Assembly (NCBI GenBank): GCA_035236585.1
Contig: CP141127.1
Location: forward strand, 46,824,001 to 46,888,000
Direction of reading: 5' to 3'
Length of the DNA stretch: 64,000 bases
From: Warburgia ugandensis
Taxonomy: Eukaryota; Streptophyta; Magnoliopsida; Canellales; Canellaceae
Notes under the pieces: generated by a model
What the model saw: the letters and a program-made list of their open reading frames with translations, nothing else
Database searches by the model: none
What the model was told of the DNA's origin: nothing
Program-made: the position numbers and the translations under genes
Shown here: positions 1-13,029 of the stretch, piece by piece
Layout of the letters: each line of letters begins with the position of its first letter
How positions within the stretch are numbered: position 1 is the stretch's first letter

Positions 1-1837
1 GTCAATTGGTAATAAGAGGAGTTGTCTAGAATTAGGAGTGAATAAATTATCCTCAAACTAGTAACACTAACTGGTTGAGAAATAATAATAAGAACATAAA
101 AGGTTAGCAAATTAAGTAATCCTAATAAAAATTGTAAATAAGATAAGGATGATCAAACAAGAATTAAAGAGGAGATCTTGAATGATCAACAATAACAAAA
201 GAAAATAAATACAAATGTAGAGTAGATTATTACTAGGTGAATATACTTGTAATATAAATTTATTAGGTCAGAAGATCTGAACCCTTAATCATATGTGATT
301 CAAGGAAGAAAGATTCAGATCATCCTACTTAAGGATGATAAAAAAAACATGTAGTAAGTACCTATGGATAGAATGATAGCATTATAGGTATGATTTGACA
401 GATATGCATTGATCAAGACTATGGTAGACTTCAAGGAGTAAGAATACCATATTGAGGTAGGAGGATTTTATGAATGTATCTATATGAAAGATACATATTG
501 AATACATGATCTTATGTATAGAAATGTTGACATGTATCATGCAAATACCTTGTGATAAATCCTTATGATCCAACCAAATAATGAGAAAATAGATATGAAA
601 TGGTTAAGTGTGGAGTTAAAGAAAACCCTAAGTGAATAGGGAAGTAGAAGATATTCCAATCCTAGATAAACAGACATATTGTCTGATACATATAAGAAAT
701 ATTTTATATACGAGCATGGAGGCTTATAGTTTTATTTTAAACAAGCATAGGCCTGGGGATGCTATGATAGGGGAGTTATAACGGTTTGGCCACCCGCTCT
801 CTGAAATTTGTTGATGATGAATTTCATGCTTAAGAAAGGCAGAAAGTCCAGTAAGGCAATTATGGGAAGGCCACCATTGTGACAGCCATGGTCCCCTCAT
901 ACGGACATGGATTTTACATTTTCACTAAATATGGTATGAGTGGATAATTGAGCAGTTATTCGGGCACGCTGTACGGATTAGACTGCAAGCATGGTAGTCC
1001 TTTGATTTATTTTGCACTATGATGCATAGAAGATAGGCATAATGAGATTCCTTATATATGGCATAATGAAATGCTAGGTAATTGTATATTACCAATATTC
1101 CTAGGAAAAAGAAAATTCCCAATATAGTAACTGGTTGATATACTGATCTCTTACAATTGAAAGAGTTGATCAGCTTAGTTGTGAATAAGAATTGAATATT
1201 TTCACTATTTTGATGAATTTGTTCATATACATTATGTATAAGGATGTACATAAATGATAAAAGAAAGGTTATAAAAATGAGATTGATCCATGATCATGTT
1301 TATGACAGAAATGAATAATGGGATTAATGAGTATTAGGATTATATTGTTAAATTATGTTACTTCTTTAATCCCCTACCAAGTATAGCTTGTTGAGATATC
1401 GTAAATGTTTGAATGTTTACAATATCTCAGATACAAAGAAGGGGAGTTAGGAGCCCAAGACTTGAAAGAATAATCAATTAGGGTATAACCATTGAAGACA
1501 TGTATTTTATTTGAGAGCATTATATGTATTGAGAGTTTTTATTGTATGTGAGCTTTGAAATTTGGATTATGTAATTTGGACAAGTATTGTAATGATACCG
1601 GGATGTACTGTGAACCACTGGATGGATCCTGAAGTTTAATAAAAATTTATTCCTTCAATGGAATTTTTATCTTGTACAAAACTCTACTTATGTTATGAAG
1701 TGATGACTTGGGTTTTACAAAATAAGTTCTAAAGAAAAAAAAAAATTGCTGCTTTGTTTTGCGAAATTTTTTTGCTACTAAGGGCCCTATCTTTACAAAA
1801 TATATTATAAAATGTGTTATAAAAATCTAGGTTGTCA
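1..1837 (+). repeat. LTR family T, copy T0 (3' part, cut by window edge)
   Basis: No coding frame survives. The stretch resembles the full family-T LTR at 46528-50230 in three places: a degenerate version of the internal block around 745-905, a hairpin at 1393-1428, and a terminal segment with TTATAAAA ending GGTTGTCA at 1837. It then runs straight into CACTA transposase sequence, so the LTR probably inserted into, or recombined with, that element. Plus orientation is assigned by similarity to the other copies. True transcriptional sense is not proven. Confidence 0.6.
1393..1428 (+). other. Conserved LTR hairpin (T0)
   Basis: Arms GAGATATCGTAAA (1393-1405) and TTTACAATATCTC (1416-1428) pair except for one C/A mismatch. 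Copies T1 and T2 have a hairpin at the same site with one compensatory base-pair change. Confidence 0.65.
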
Positions 1838-1844
1838 CCGAAAT

Positions 1845-2730
1845 AAACCAATACAACAGGCTAACAACTATGCCTGCTACACATAGAACCATGAGGATTA
1901 ATCCCATTTTTTTACAATGCAAGTTGTATCTTCTTATGTTTTTGTCAAAATTTAGGCCACATGAAGTCTAGGAGCTTCATGTTGGGCTATCAGCTGGATG
2001 GCATGAAAAGCTATTAGCTACTCTCTTCTCATCATGTCATAATAAATTCTTCATTGTTTATGTAATAGAAAACATTCTTTTAAACCTTAGAATAGAGAAA
2101 AAATACCATAAGACCTTTACAAGAATGTCTATCACTGTCTCTATTGAATTCATCTTTAAGTTCCATCTTGAATTTCCACAAGTTGGGCATGTAGTTTTAT
2201 CTTTGTGCTCCTTCCTATACAAGATGCAATCACTAGGGCACAAATGCATCTTCTCATACTTCAACCTTAGTGCAGCTAAGGTTTTCTTTGCCTCCCATAT
2301 AGATCTCACCAATTTATTACCCTTCGATAAGATCTTACCCACTACTTTCAAGACTTCTATAAAACCTTGATCTAAAAAACCAAATCTTGATTTCATGTTA
2401 TAAAGTTCTACCACTATAGACAACATGGTATAATCCTCACACTTAGGGCATAATGGCTCATCAGCCATCTCTAATGCAGCCTAAAATAGTTTAGGGGCAT
2501 CTTGGAAGTTGTCATATGCATCTCGAAACATCAATGTAGCTAAATTGTCTACAAGACTTCCTATAGTGTCTTCAAGTCTTCCACTCCATTGTAGAGGGCA
2601 GCCCATGTGGAAGTTCTTCTCCTTGCCAAATTCATGGGTGATAGCTTTAATCAATCCCATTGAAGCACAAATGTTCTCTCAACACTCCTACAACTACTTT
2701 TTTCAAGTTTCCACATTTTGAACATGGAAA
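1845..2730 (-). pseudogene. CACTA transposase (TNP2-like), N-terminal part
   Basis: This encodes part of the large CACTA transposase, which acts in the nucleus on the element's terminal and subterminal repeats. The longest open piece (2058-2468) carries the family's metal-binding-like segment: the YEKMHLCPSDCILY motif, then C-P-T-C-G about 15 residues on, and the LRFKRMF motif about 25 residues after that. Upstream (2470-2530) the ADEPLCPKC region matches the family's usual N-terminal stretch. Downstream (2030-1850) the weakened D-G-x-N-P region is readable only with frame changes. Stops and shifts break the gene, and its catalytic C-terminal half is absent. The family call is firm; activity is excluded. 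Confidence 0.8.
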
Positions 2731-3289
2731 ATGCATGCGATTAGGATAACCAACCGCCCTAAATGTGAACTCTATAAAAAATTTTGTTCCTTCATCATAT
2801 TCTTTTGATGTTCTTATTGCAATCTTCTAAGCAGATTTGTCCATTTTTTAAATAAATTAAAGCTACTATGTGTGTCAAGAGTTGTTAGACATGAAAATCT
2901 TGGTTGAACATTTTACCAAACAATAGGTCTATAAGAATTATAAGAATTTTAGAAAACTAAATTGCATGCATTCACACGTGGAAATTTTCAATTAATAATG
3001 AAGAAAGAAGTAAAACTTGATCGATACATTCAAAAAGAAATTTAATTTTAAAAGGGGAAGTTTCTAACCATAACCATGCATGTATATATATTAGACAAAC
3101 AAGGAGATACTAACCAACACTCAATTTGATATAGATAGAAAATATATCTCTATGTAATTCCAATTCATAGTTCATTTGGTTGAAGATAGCCACAATGAAA
3201 ATCAACTTATATTAGCTTCAATTTGTGAATATAAGAAGACTTTCAGAACTAGATAACTGAAAGATTAAGTCAAAATTCTTATAATAGAG

Positions 3290-3792
3290 TACTACTTTTA
3301 AAGTTGATTTTAGAAAATGACTTCAACAGTACACACTTTTAAAGTCATAAAAAAAAAAGATTTTAAAAATACTCACCTTTCAAGGCATTTATGGAAAAGG
3401 CTTTAAAATTACATACTTTTGAAGATGTTTCCATAAAACAACTTAAAGAGAGGGTTACTTTTGAAGTCATTTTTTTTAAACAACTTCTCAAATCTTTTCC
3501 CACAAAAAAAAAAAAAAAAAAAAATTCCCATTAAAGTAAATTAGGGAATTTTGAAGTCATTTTCTAAAAACCAACTTCAAAATTTGATGCTTTTAAAGTC
3601 GTTTTTCAAAAAGCAACTTTAAAAATGCTTTCATGTGAAAAAAAAATAAAATCTTTCGACCAGACTAAAGAAGACATTTTTTTACAAATTAACTTCTTAA
3701 GTATGGTTTTTAAAGTTGTATTTATAAATGACATGGAACGTTTTTACTAAGTTGGTTGTTAAAAATTGAATTTTTTATGCCGACTTTAAAAG
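3290..3792. repeat. CACTA subterminal repeats (5' side)
   Basis: Short motifs of the form CTTTTAAAGT(T/C) and GACTTTAAAA occur many times in both orientations, for example near 3295, 3325, 3415, 3455, 3545, 3590, 3655 and 3780. CACTA transposases bind arrays like this at element ends. A poly-A run lies at about 3506-3524. The same motif type recurs at 8345-8455 and 26275-26545. Confidence 0.7.
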
Positions 3793-3808
3793 TACCAATT
3801 TGGTAGTG
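3793..3808 (-). repeat. CACTA terminal inverted repeat
   Basis: On the minus strand this reads CACTACCAAATTGGT, with the canonical CACTA terminus at 3808. The partner terminus is not in the window. Confidence 0.65.
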
Positions 3809-4330
3809 TTTATTCATAAGGATCATTGGAATGGGATTTGAATCTAGGATTGTGGAATGTTGGGATAAAGATGAGAACAGCTTGGTGATAATTTTAGTGT
3901 ATTTTGGGTTAAAGAGAAGCCTACAAGCTCTTATTCAGTGACACAACAAGAGAGCATTAAAGTGAAATTCAATAGAGGGTTGAAGAAGCTTCACTTTCCT
4001 TTCTTTTTATAACTTATGTAAAAATTCCATGTATCATTGAATTAATGAACTAGTAACTTTCAATTCGTAATTAATTAATTTCTTTATTCCGTAGTTTCCA
4101 TGTCATATTTCTTTCCTTTATTTACAAGCATATTTCCTTGTTTTCTTACTTTACTTGTTTAGTTTAATGCTTAAATCTCTTTCATTTCCTTAAAAGATTA
4201 ACTATGTTAGAGTAATATAACTTAAATATTAATTAAAACTTCTTAAAGTGTCCTTGTGGGATTGACCTATATTTGTAAGTCTATACACCAATAAAACTGT
4301 GCACTTGAAATTATCATAAAAGTACATCAT
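3809..4330 (+). repeat. LTR 3' portion of plus-strand Athila-like element
   Basis: The stretch is AT-rich and non-coding. It contains the GTGGGATTGACC-type segment seen near the 3' end of Athila/Tat LTRs (about 4255) and ends just before a tRNA-Asp-type primer site. Its 5' side is cut by the CACTA end at 3808. Confidence 0.5.
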
Positions 4331-4335
4331 GTTTT

Positions 4336-4353
4336 TGGTGCCGTTGTCAGGGA
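4336..4353 (+). other. Primer-binding site, tRNA-Asp type
   Basis: TGGTGCCGTTGTCAGGGA closely resembles the TGGCGCCGTTGCCGGGGA primer site typical of Athila/Tat gypsy elements. It lies about 6 bp after the LTR end and sets the plus orientation of the gag and protease remnants downstream. Confidence 0.7.
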
Positions 4354-5879
4354 CTTGAAATGAAGTTTAATTCAAATTTTGGATGTAATGCTTTACCACT
4401 AGTCGTAGTTTTATTTTTTTTCCTTATTCCTGAAGAACCTAATATTTCCTTTTTATTTGTGCAGGAATTTGAACAATAACAAGAACTTGGATAAGATGTA
4501 GGATAGTTTCTAAATTTTTTTATTTGAGTGGATTGTAGTGTGATCAAAATTATACTTTTTACATACCATAGTTCATTCAAATTTAAAAAAGGGTTGCAGT
4601 AATGCAAGTCAAGGGTGGGCCATCCTGATCTAAAAGAAGAGGTGGCATGTAAACGAACACACCCTTATATGAGAAGACTAATTATAGGACCCTATTATGA
4701 GCTATTCTTCCTTTCTTTCCATTTCCTAGGTAAGGTTGCATATGTACTTTAATTTTTTGCATTGTGGATGGTAGTGTAAGAGCATATAGGTACTCAATTA
4801 TTAACTTGTTGCATACCATTTAGGATTGTTGCATTAGAAAGCAACTGCTTGACAAGGATAGACTAGCTTGGCTATAACACAAGGACATAATCTATCATGG
4901 TTATAGTGAACAGTCTATTGAGGCCTTAACCCTTTGTTAAGTAGCATATAAATAATTGCATTAAATTTACTGCTTTTCTTGCTCACAGGATCTATTTATT
5001 ACTTTAAGGTGCTTTATATGTTAATCGAACTACATGGGATTGTTTACAATATTACTAAGGACATTTACCCCTAGAATATCAAGTGTGGATTTCATCACCA
5101 TCCCTTGGCCCACCTAGGTTAAACAACACCTGATGTACTCCAACCCTCCACTCTTTAATTAAGCATACGAGACACCTATAGCAGCTTATGATCTCATAGG
5201 ACCATCTTCAAAGGAGAGTATACTATTGTTACTCCAATGACCCCTATCAATCCACTATGTTAGTATTTAACTACTAGCTCTGCCAACACATTCAATGACT
5301 CAGATCACCTATGGATGACTAAGGAGGGTGTGAAGTAGTTGATTAAGATTAGGATCTAGTTGGTAAGTAGTAGGATAAATGCAAAATATAGGAGGAGCTA
5401 CCTAGGTTAGAAATAATCTAAAAGCTTTTCCTATAAAGAAATTCAAGAAAATAAACCTTTAAGCTTATTTTCCCTAGGGTTAGAATTAATGAATCCTTGT
5501 GTGTTTGATGTGCATCATACAACATATAGGTTGTATTATCTAGTTTAGGTCTCCCCTAGACTAGGTAAAAAAAAAGAAAAAAACTCTTTCATTGCTTCGA
5601 TGTATATAAACAAAAGTCTATTGCACCATCCATTGGTGTATGCATGATCATCAATCACTCATTCCTAATCCAATACCCTTAGATACAAAGATCGAATAGA
5701 CCATTGGGCAAGGCTAAAGGAATCAAGAAAATCTAGAAATCTTTACTATGACAACGACCAAGAAGGTAATTGAAGTTAAACCATTTAAGAATTATTCTAC
5801 TCCTATTCAATTCAACTCACTATCATGTATAGCTTTATCTATGACTAACACAAATCACTTCAGGGATTATTCAACTCCT

Positions 5880-6800
5880 ACCAACTTTTGAAGGGTTAGA
5901 CAAGGAGGATCAATACCACTATGCTAAGGAATTCCTTAACATTTGCTCTACTTTCAAATTCTACAATTTCTCTAATGACTTTATTAGGTTGAAACTACTC
6001 CCATTTTCATTAAAGGACAAAGCTAAGGCCTAGCTCAGCCATCTAGAAGTAGGATCCATCACCATGTGGGATCAACTTTCCAGGAAATTCTTGAATAAGT
6101 TTTTCCCAGTCCATTACACCAATGCCCTTAGATGGGAAATTATAAATTTTCACCAAACTAAGGGAGAGCATTTTTATGAATCTTGGGAACATTGGTAGGA
6201 CTTCGTTTTGAAATATCCCCACCATGGATTAAAAAAGTGGTAGCAGGTTCATTACTTCTATGAAGCTTTGAGATCATAGAATTAATGTACGTTAAATGCC
6301 ACTAGTGGAGCGACTTTTATAACAAAAAACAATTTGGAAGACTAGAATATCTTCAAAACACTTGTTGAGAATTTCTAGCAACGAGACTACTCTGCTAGAA
6401 TGGAAAGAAATTAGTAATCACAAAAGAAAGGTGAATTATATGAAATAGGGAACACTCTAGATCTTTGTAGAAAAACTCACATGTTGACCCATAAAGTAGA
6501 CAAGATAGATTATCTAACCCAATGGTAAGATGCTTTGATGATGAACAGATCTTCTATGCAACCTCAGGCTAAGGTTTGTTCGATCTATTCCAATCCCAAC
6601 CACTTTGTTCCATCATGACCTTCAAGCTTTGATTTCTCCAAGTTCTTTTAAGAGCATGTCAATGCTATGAATGCATATCACTATCTTAGCAATAATCCTT
6701 ATTTTAAGACCTACAAGCCTAGATGGGCTAGGCATCCTAACTTTCCAAGTTCAAAGAATAATAATCAAGGGGGTCTGTCAAGGAGTCTCCCTCAACAACC
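5880..6800 (+). pseudogene. Athila gag remnant
   Basis: Gag forms the virus-like particle of LTR elements. Reading the plus strand around 5990-6260 with stops ignored gives the classic plant gag core: an F-S-L-K-D-K-A-K-A segment, then S-I-T-M-W-D-Q-L, F-L-N-K-F-F-P, and further on a S-W-E-H-W/P-H-H-G-L segment. TAG and TAA codons interrupt it, for instance where the usual tryptophan after K-A-K-A should be. The C-terminal part (6300-6800) is barely recognisable. It sits in the expected order after the primer site and before protease. Confidence 0.7.
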
Positions 6801-7327
6801 TTTTCTTAGAAACCCAATTACGTAAGAATAATAACCTCCTCAATAGTTTTCACAACAACAAAGAAAACAATTATTAAAGGAGTTGATGAATATATTTATG
6901 CAAGATATATGCAATTCCAAAATGATAGCAAGTAGACCTTGTAGGCCAACTTGCAATTTATTGTGAAGTTGGAATATCATACGGATTAGCTATCTACTAC
7001 TCCATAAGAATGGGAAAAAGGCAAGTTCCCTAGTTAGCATGTGCCTAGTCCCAAGGGTCAATTTGAGATTGGCTCAGCATCACATGATTAGGCCAAGTCA
7101 ACTACAACCCTTAAAAGTGGTAAGCAAAGTGACAATCAGGTAGGCCATACTAGAATTACCTCACAGACTAAGGAAAAAGAGAAGCCTACCCAATCTCATA
7201 AGGGAAAAAAAATGTTCAATGACTTGCCTCTTCATCTAAACTCCTTCCTAATGCTCCTTATATTTCCAAGGCTCCTTACCCTTAGATACTAAATGCAGTA
7301 AAGAAGAAAAACTACAATAATGAGATA

Positions 7328-7745
7328 ATGGACATTTTTAAACAAGAAAATATCAACATTCCATTACTCAGTGCTATTAAAGAGTTCCCTCCTTATGATA
7401 AATTCATGAAGGACATTTACACACAAAAGTATAAGCTTAATGTGCAAAAAAAGGCCTTCCTCTTGGACAAGCAAGTTCCATTTTGCAACACTAAAGCCTT
7501 CTCAAGTATAAAGATCCAAGATGCCCTACAATCTCATGTTATTGGGGAAGACAGATTTTATAAGGCACTTTTAGATTTATAGGCCAATGTTAACCCATTG
7601 CTATATTCAATCTACAAGCAATTAGGTTTAGGCAAGTTAAGACCTACCTTGAGCACTCTACAATTAGCAGACTGGTTTGTAAAAATTCATAGAGGAGTGG
7701 TAAAAGATGTCTTCATACAGGTTTATAAAAATTGTAGGAGTTTTG
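7328..7745 (+). pseudogene. Athila aspartic protease remnant
   Basis: The open stretch 7328-7582 encodes the segment that precedes protease in Athila elements (D-I-F-K-Q-E-N-I-N-I-P-L-L and K-F-M-K-D-I). It runs to A-L-L-D-L, where family members have the catalytic D-L-G triad. Here a TAG follows at once. Beyond it (7583-7730) the frame still shows L-Y-S-I-Y-K-Q-L-G-L-G-K-L and L-Q-L-A-D-W, which are conserved protease blocks. The glycine of the active-site triad is lost. No reverse transcriptase follows. Confidence 0.7.
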
Positions 7746-8339
7746 TCAGAATCATGATGACCTAACCAAGGTCTAGCATCTTAATATTCAACTTAGACTA
7801 CACTTTCATGGGGTGAGAGATAATAGAGCTTCAATATTGACATCCTCTACTAGATGAGGTTAATTTTTAAGAGCCACTACCTCATGATTGGAGTTCTGTA
7901 GCCTTTTGTGCCCAACTAATGAGCTCTTTCATTAAAACATGTTTATCATCATCAAATCCTAATATTGGATAGAAACCACAAACCATGAGGCTCTACCTTT
8001 CTCTTATGAGGTTTGAAAGATAAGCAATGGTTGTTTCCATTGAAATCATATAATTTTTGTGCTAATCACAATGATCTTTCTAAGATCTAGGCCCCAACTT
8101 CTATAGTGACAAAACCAACTTCATCTACAAGATGCTACACGAAATAAGTAACAAGAAAAAAATGCATGGATGACAAAAAAGGTTTACTATTCTTACTACA
8201 TTTTTCTTGCCATAAACATTAATATCTATGAAATGGATGGAAACAGGGTGACAACATAGAGATAGATGTAAGAATAGGAGGATGAGGCCATCACCACTAG
8301 ATGAAGAGTATCGATGGGGAAGATAATAAAAAATGAGGT

Positions 8340-8460
8340 ACTATCGAGGTTTTTATAAAGAAAACAACACTTTTAAAGTTGGTTTTAGGAAACTAACTTT
8401 AAGAATCACTTTTCAAGTTATTTTTCTAAAAATTGACTTTAAAAATAGTGTATATATGGT
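8340..8460. repeat. CACTA subterminal repeats (3' side)
   Basis: Repeated CTTTTAAAGTTGGTTTT / AACTTTAAGAA motifs lie just beyond the C-terminal end of the minus-strand transposase at 8460-10676. This matches the expected position of 3' subterminal repeats. No clear CACTA terminus is visible. Confidence 0.55.
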
Positions 8461-9483
8461 ACTTTCCGCTAGGCTTGCTTATTGATGTACCTGCATCATA
8501 TGTAACTAAAGATATATGCACATGGAAATTTTGGGATAACTCCTTCAAATATTTACGTCTTAATTTTCCCCCTCGTACATTGTTGACAACCTAAGCACCC
8601 TCCTCACCATGATCATGCACATAATCCTCAATTTCACTAACTATTTTGATTGATGGAATTGTTTTGGTAATACAAGAGTAATATATTGCAATATTACTTA
8701 GGTCGCTTTCATCATAAAAATCCATTGAGGAGGATGATAAAATAGTTTACCATCTCTTATCATATCTGTCTTGCACATAAAATACCTATTTCACTTAAAA
8801 TGCCAAAATAAATTGATCATTTTTATAACCAATCTTGTTGAGGTCAACCAATATCAATCTAAGAGCATCAATTTTGATGTTGTCTTTTATGTGTTCTACC
8901 CAATTGCACTTAAAAACAACCACAATTTTGCAAGTATGATCCAAGGTCCATATCTTTCTTATAACTCCATAATAAGTATCATTTGCTACTCGTGGCCTTT
9001 TATCCTTTGAACTAAAAAAGAAACTATGCTAACTCTACTTTCTATTGCACACTTGAGTTATTATGATCTTCTATGTAAAAGTGATAACCATTTATAGAGA
9101 TCCAACATATTTTCTTACATTTTGGTCATGGTCCCATTGCCATCCAACCAAAGGATTTAGATATACCATTGCATGGAATGTCTGACTAATCTTGAACTCG
9201 TGTGTGTGTGTGTGAGTGGGATATGATTATTGTAATTAAGTATAATAAATACAATATGCAATTGATAAGAAGTGCAAAGTAATTCATTTTACTTTCTGAA
9301 GGAGACAATTATTGAAAGTACAACCACATTCAAATTGTAGCCACTTTTGTTTCTTTGCATAACTTGAATACTTTGCTTTTAGGATATCAATGTGCTTACT
9401 ATATACAAATTAATGGAGAGATGAAAGCAAATACTATCATTAATTAATTTTTATACCCATATAAAATAGAGGAAAAAGTGAAA

Positions 9484-9538
<55 letters not shown>

Positions 9539-10676
9539 AGCCATGCATAATCAACTTAATGTATAGCTGGAGTTCATCAACATTGTTTGGCAACACATAG
9601 AGGTGCAATTGGTCCTTTTCTTTAAAGTTAATGGTCAATACATGACCACTCAAAACATGTTCGCCAACTTTCGGATCATGAAACCCAATTGATCAGTTCT
9701 TTCTTGAGATTCTAATGTCATCCACTCTTGATAAGTACTTTGTGCAAAAACTCCACTGCTTCCTCTGCAATATAACATTTTGATTATATACCCTTAGGCA
9801 AGTTGTCATTTTGTACATAACCATTTAAAATTTGTATGTACCTCTTAGATGGGAAAATCCATCGCAAGTAAACTACCCCACATAGCCAAACCTCATTAAT
9901 GAGGTGCACTGTTAAGTGTGATGTCAAAGAAGGATGGCGAGAAGATTATCTCAAGCTCACATAAAGTTGTCACTAGATGTTCTTGAATTTCTTATAATTC
10001 TGAAACATTCACCACCTCTTGCACAAATCATTGAAGTAGAATTTTATAATATATCCTCTAATTTTGTCTGGCATCACTGAACATATCTCTATAAGCAGGA
10101 GTTGTTGCATCAATATATGACAATCATGCAACTTCATCCATAACACTTTCAACTCTTCCATGGAGACAATGTTTCTAAAGTTTGAAGAGTACTCATTTGG
10201 GACTTTGAGCTCCTATAGGATTTTACACACTATTCTTCTCTCCTCTCTATCAAGTGTATAATTTTCTTTCGACAAGTATGTTCCTATCATATACTATAGA
10301 TGCAACCTTCTCTTCAAACATATCTTCATAGGTTCCATTTAAGCTGCAAGTCCTTCATTTATTTTTCCCAGCATGTCAAGAAAGGTACCAGTCAAGTTTC
10401 ACACACATTCTTCTTAATGTGCATGACATCAAACACTTGCTTCAAATGAAGTGATTTCCAATATGCAAGTAGAAAGAATGTTGACTTCTTCTTCAAATAA
10501 TTGTTGGAGTTGTTCACCTACACATTTAGTTGCTTTCTTCTTTCCCCACAAGACATTAAGGTTTTCAACCTATTCCAAGACTTATCATCTAGTCAATACC
10601 TTTAGAGATGTCATTGTCTCTATACTACTATTAAAATCCTCCTCAAAATGGAGTAATATTTATAAATACAAAATTT
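8460..10676 (-). pseudogene. CACTA transposase, C-terminal half with DUF4218/DUF4216-like regions
   Basis: Read on the minus strand in several frames, this follows the order of the TNP2-type transposase C-terminal half. A D-V-M-H-I-x-K-N-V-C segment lies at about 10440-10390 and an H-D-C-H-I-L-M-Q-Q-L-L segment at about 10150-10100. A DUF4218-like stretch with L-C-E-L-E-I-I-F and S-F-F-D-I follows at about 9960-9850. The segment V-G-E-H-V-L-S-G-H-V-L is at about 9670-9620. A DUF4216-like stretch with Y-Y-G-V-I and V-V-V-F-K-C-N-W-V is at about 8980-8880. Stops and shifts are frequent. The N-terminal half is absent because family-C LTR sequence begins at 10677. The 1838-3808 fragment has the missing half, but they need not be one element. 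Confidence 0.7.
9487..9536. repeat. (AG)25 microsatellite
   Basis: Fifty bases of uninterrupted AG dinucleotide lie inside the CACTA pseudogene. The perfection suggests recent expansion. A short (GT)n run also lies near 9200. Confidence 0.95.
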
Positions 10677-13029
10677 TGATAAGTAAATCCATGCATTTAC
10701 AAAAAATAGGGTAAATTTTTTCAAGTGCATGTTTTAAGCGTAAAGGAGAAGAATAAAACGAGCAAATTGAAAATTTAGGTTAGTTTGACCCCTTAGAATT
10801 TATTGTTACATTATTTTGGAGGTTTAAACTAAAGTTCCCAAGGAGAAAGGGAAAATTCAAAAATCACCTTAAATTGACCATAAGTGATTTTTATAATAAA
10901 AAAAATAGAAATTAAAAGTAAATTAAGGCTAAATTTGGGAATTAATAGATCACTAATAAGTGGAATTCCTAACCTAAGTCCCTCCCAAATCAGGTGGATA
11001 AACTCCAATGAATTGATTAGAAATGAAGAATTCAATATTTTACTAGTTAGGGTACAATTGCAAAAATTGACCTAGACTAGGGTACAATTGTAATACTTTG
11101 ATTAAATGGGAGGTTAAAATGGAATGGGGATTTAAGTGAATGACCTAGTGGGGGATTAGATCTGAACCATCCATATGGGGGCCTAAGCCAGGGGCAGCTA
11201 GCTACCCATGTGTTGATTACTTCACATAGGCAAAAGAATAAAACTAAAGTATAAGATGAAAAACAAACATAGGCTGGAGAACTTTTTAGCCATTGATGAA
11301 CTAGTGAGGAAGAGAAAATTGTGGGAAGAAGGAGGAGAGACTAGGAGAGAGGAACGTGCTAAGAATAGGGAAGAGTTGGCTATGAGTGGAAGAATTAGCT
11401 AGAAAGCTTGAAGGTGGACAAGGAGATGGGAGTGAGAAGTTTCCCCCTGGAAGAAGTTCCATCCAAGCACTTGGAACCCTACAACTCAGAGGATCATGAC
11501 CAGTAATCCAACTATTTAAACTGCAATTTCAAGTAGAGGATCTAAAGTGGGGTGAAATACTAATACAGGCTTGGATTAGCTAAGCCAAATTAGCATTAGT
11601 TTCATTCAAAAATCATGGATTTTACTAGTTCATGTGAGTTGAACTAGTCATTATATTGGTTATGAAATGTGTACTTTGATTAACTTAGTCCTGATTTAAT
11701 TCGTGTTCATGCTTCATGCATGATGTTGATACATGATTCTAGTGGATGCATGCCTAAAATGATGCATAGTCTTTGTTAAATTTGGATTGATCTTGAAGAA
11801 AGTTATGCATGCTCTGTTCAGGTTTCTATTGATGGTTCATGGTGAACAACAGTTGTTCATCATGCCAGCCACCATCTTAAACCTTCATATTTTTTATTTT
11901 CTTTTTGGGTTATCTTCCTTACTAATTAAACTTATGGTGGATATATTCAATTTGGGGTTTTGATGCATTTACCTTAGGATTTTTCATGGACAAGTAGGAA
12001 CAAGGACAAGGCACATCCTGCTTTCCCTACATACACGGGCAGGAAAGGTACCCCACTCTCACCCATGTAACTCTTATTTTTTACCCAATTAAGCCACAAT
12101 AGGATGTGGGTCCTTGAGAATTGTTAACTACAGACTATAGGCAAATCCCCATCTTAAGTCACTATTTTAAGTTGAATCATGAAGTGCCAATAGGCAAGAA
12201 ATAATAACACCATTTACTGCACACATGCATGCAGAAAATGGTGCCACATTACTATAAAGTCGTGGCTTCACTTAAACCAAACTAAAACTTTGAATCAGAT
12301 ATCTTCATTATCTTTGAGATCTAGAGATTCATTTCTAAGTAATTCACCAAAACAATTAAAATTTTTAAGAGTTGCACAGAAATATAAATATTGGAGAAGA
12401 AGGAAAACTAAGTTGGTATTAAGGAAAACTTAACTTTGCAAATTTGGATGTGATTTGAATTCGAAATGAATAGTAGCATATAGCTATTGATTATAGTCAA
12501 GTGGAGAAGATGATGTCTGTAATTCGCTAGTTCATGGAATTCTAGGGTGATAAAATACACTCCTAGATTTCCTAACTTTAGTAGAATTCCAGTTCTTGGA
12601 ATTCTATGTGTAAAAACTTTACTAACCTAGATTTCTGGGAATTTTATATTTCCAGTCAAATGAAAATTTGAAACATCTAATCTTTGTTAAATAAGAAATG
12701 TAACCACACTAATTGTACACTTTACTGGTAATATCAAGAATGTAAAAATATCTTTGAATTGGATAAAGTGAAGGTCAAAAAGGCAATTAGGTTAGAAGAT
12801 CTGAAATTACCAATTTGCCCTTAAGTTAGAATTTTGGATCATTAGCAATACCAAGTTGGTTCCATTGGTGAAAACTTCTTATGCTAACTCATTTAGACTT
12901 AGCCACCTAAGGTTTAAATCATAACTATAGTGTTATAAGACCTAAAGTCTTATGCCTTAAGTCCTTAGACTTTCTTTAACTAGGACTTAGGATTTCATAA
13001 CCTAGCTACTAGTGATATAGGGCATTACA
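10677..13029 (+). repeat. LTR-like repeat family C, left copy
   Basis: This is a direct repeat of 18825-21011, matching from TGATAAGTAAATCC at the start to GGCATTACA at the end. Several hundred bases of near identity include the purine-rich GAGGAAGAG...GGAGGAGAG zone (about 11310-11360). The left copy carries about 190 bp (about 12055-12245) that the right copy lacks. No intact gene is present. The TG...CA-like ends and the two direct copies suggest LTRs. Confidence 0.65.

Larger units (their letters stand above)
1838..3808 (-). mobile_element. CACTA (En/Spm) element, 5' end fragment
   Basis: The right end (3793-3808) is the reverse complement of a CACTACCAAATTGGT-type inverted terminal repeat. 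Inside it lies a subterminal repeat zone, then a minus-strand transposase remnant. The 3' half is missing: the element stops where LTR T0 begins. A zone at 2730-3290 has no recognisable coding sequence and probably corresponds to the element's 5' leader. Confidence 0.75.
4354..7850 (+). mobile_element. Athila-lineage Ty3/gypsy remnant (leader, gag, protease)
   Basis: About 1.5 kb of non-coding leader (4354-5880) precedes gag and protease remnants. Reverse transcriptase and integrase are missing: similarity fades after about 7750 and CACTA sequence starts at about 8340. The interval 7850-8340 shows no recognisable coding sequence. Dense in-frame stops mark this as an old copy. It is a relative of the minus-strand Athila element at 31700-55763, in the opposite orientation. 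Confidence 0.7.

Noticed and set aside
9487-9536. AG repeat as a GAGA-type regulatory element
   Set aside because: It lies in the middle of a CACTA pseudogene, so a simple microsatellite is the better reading.
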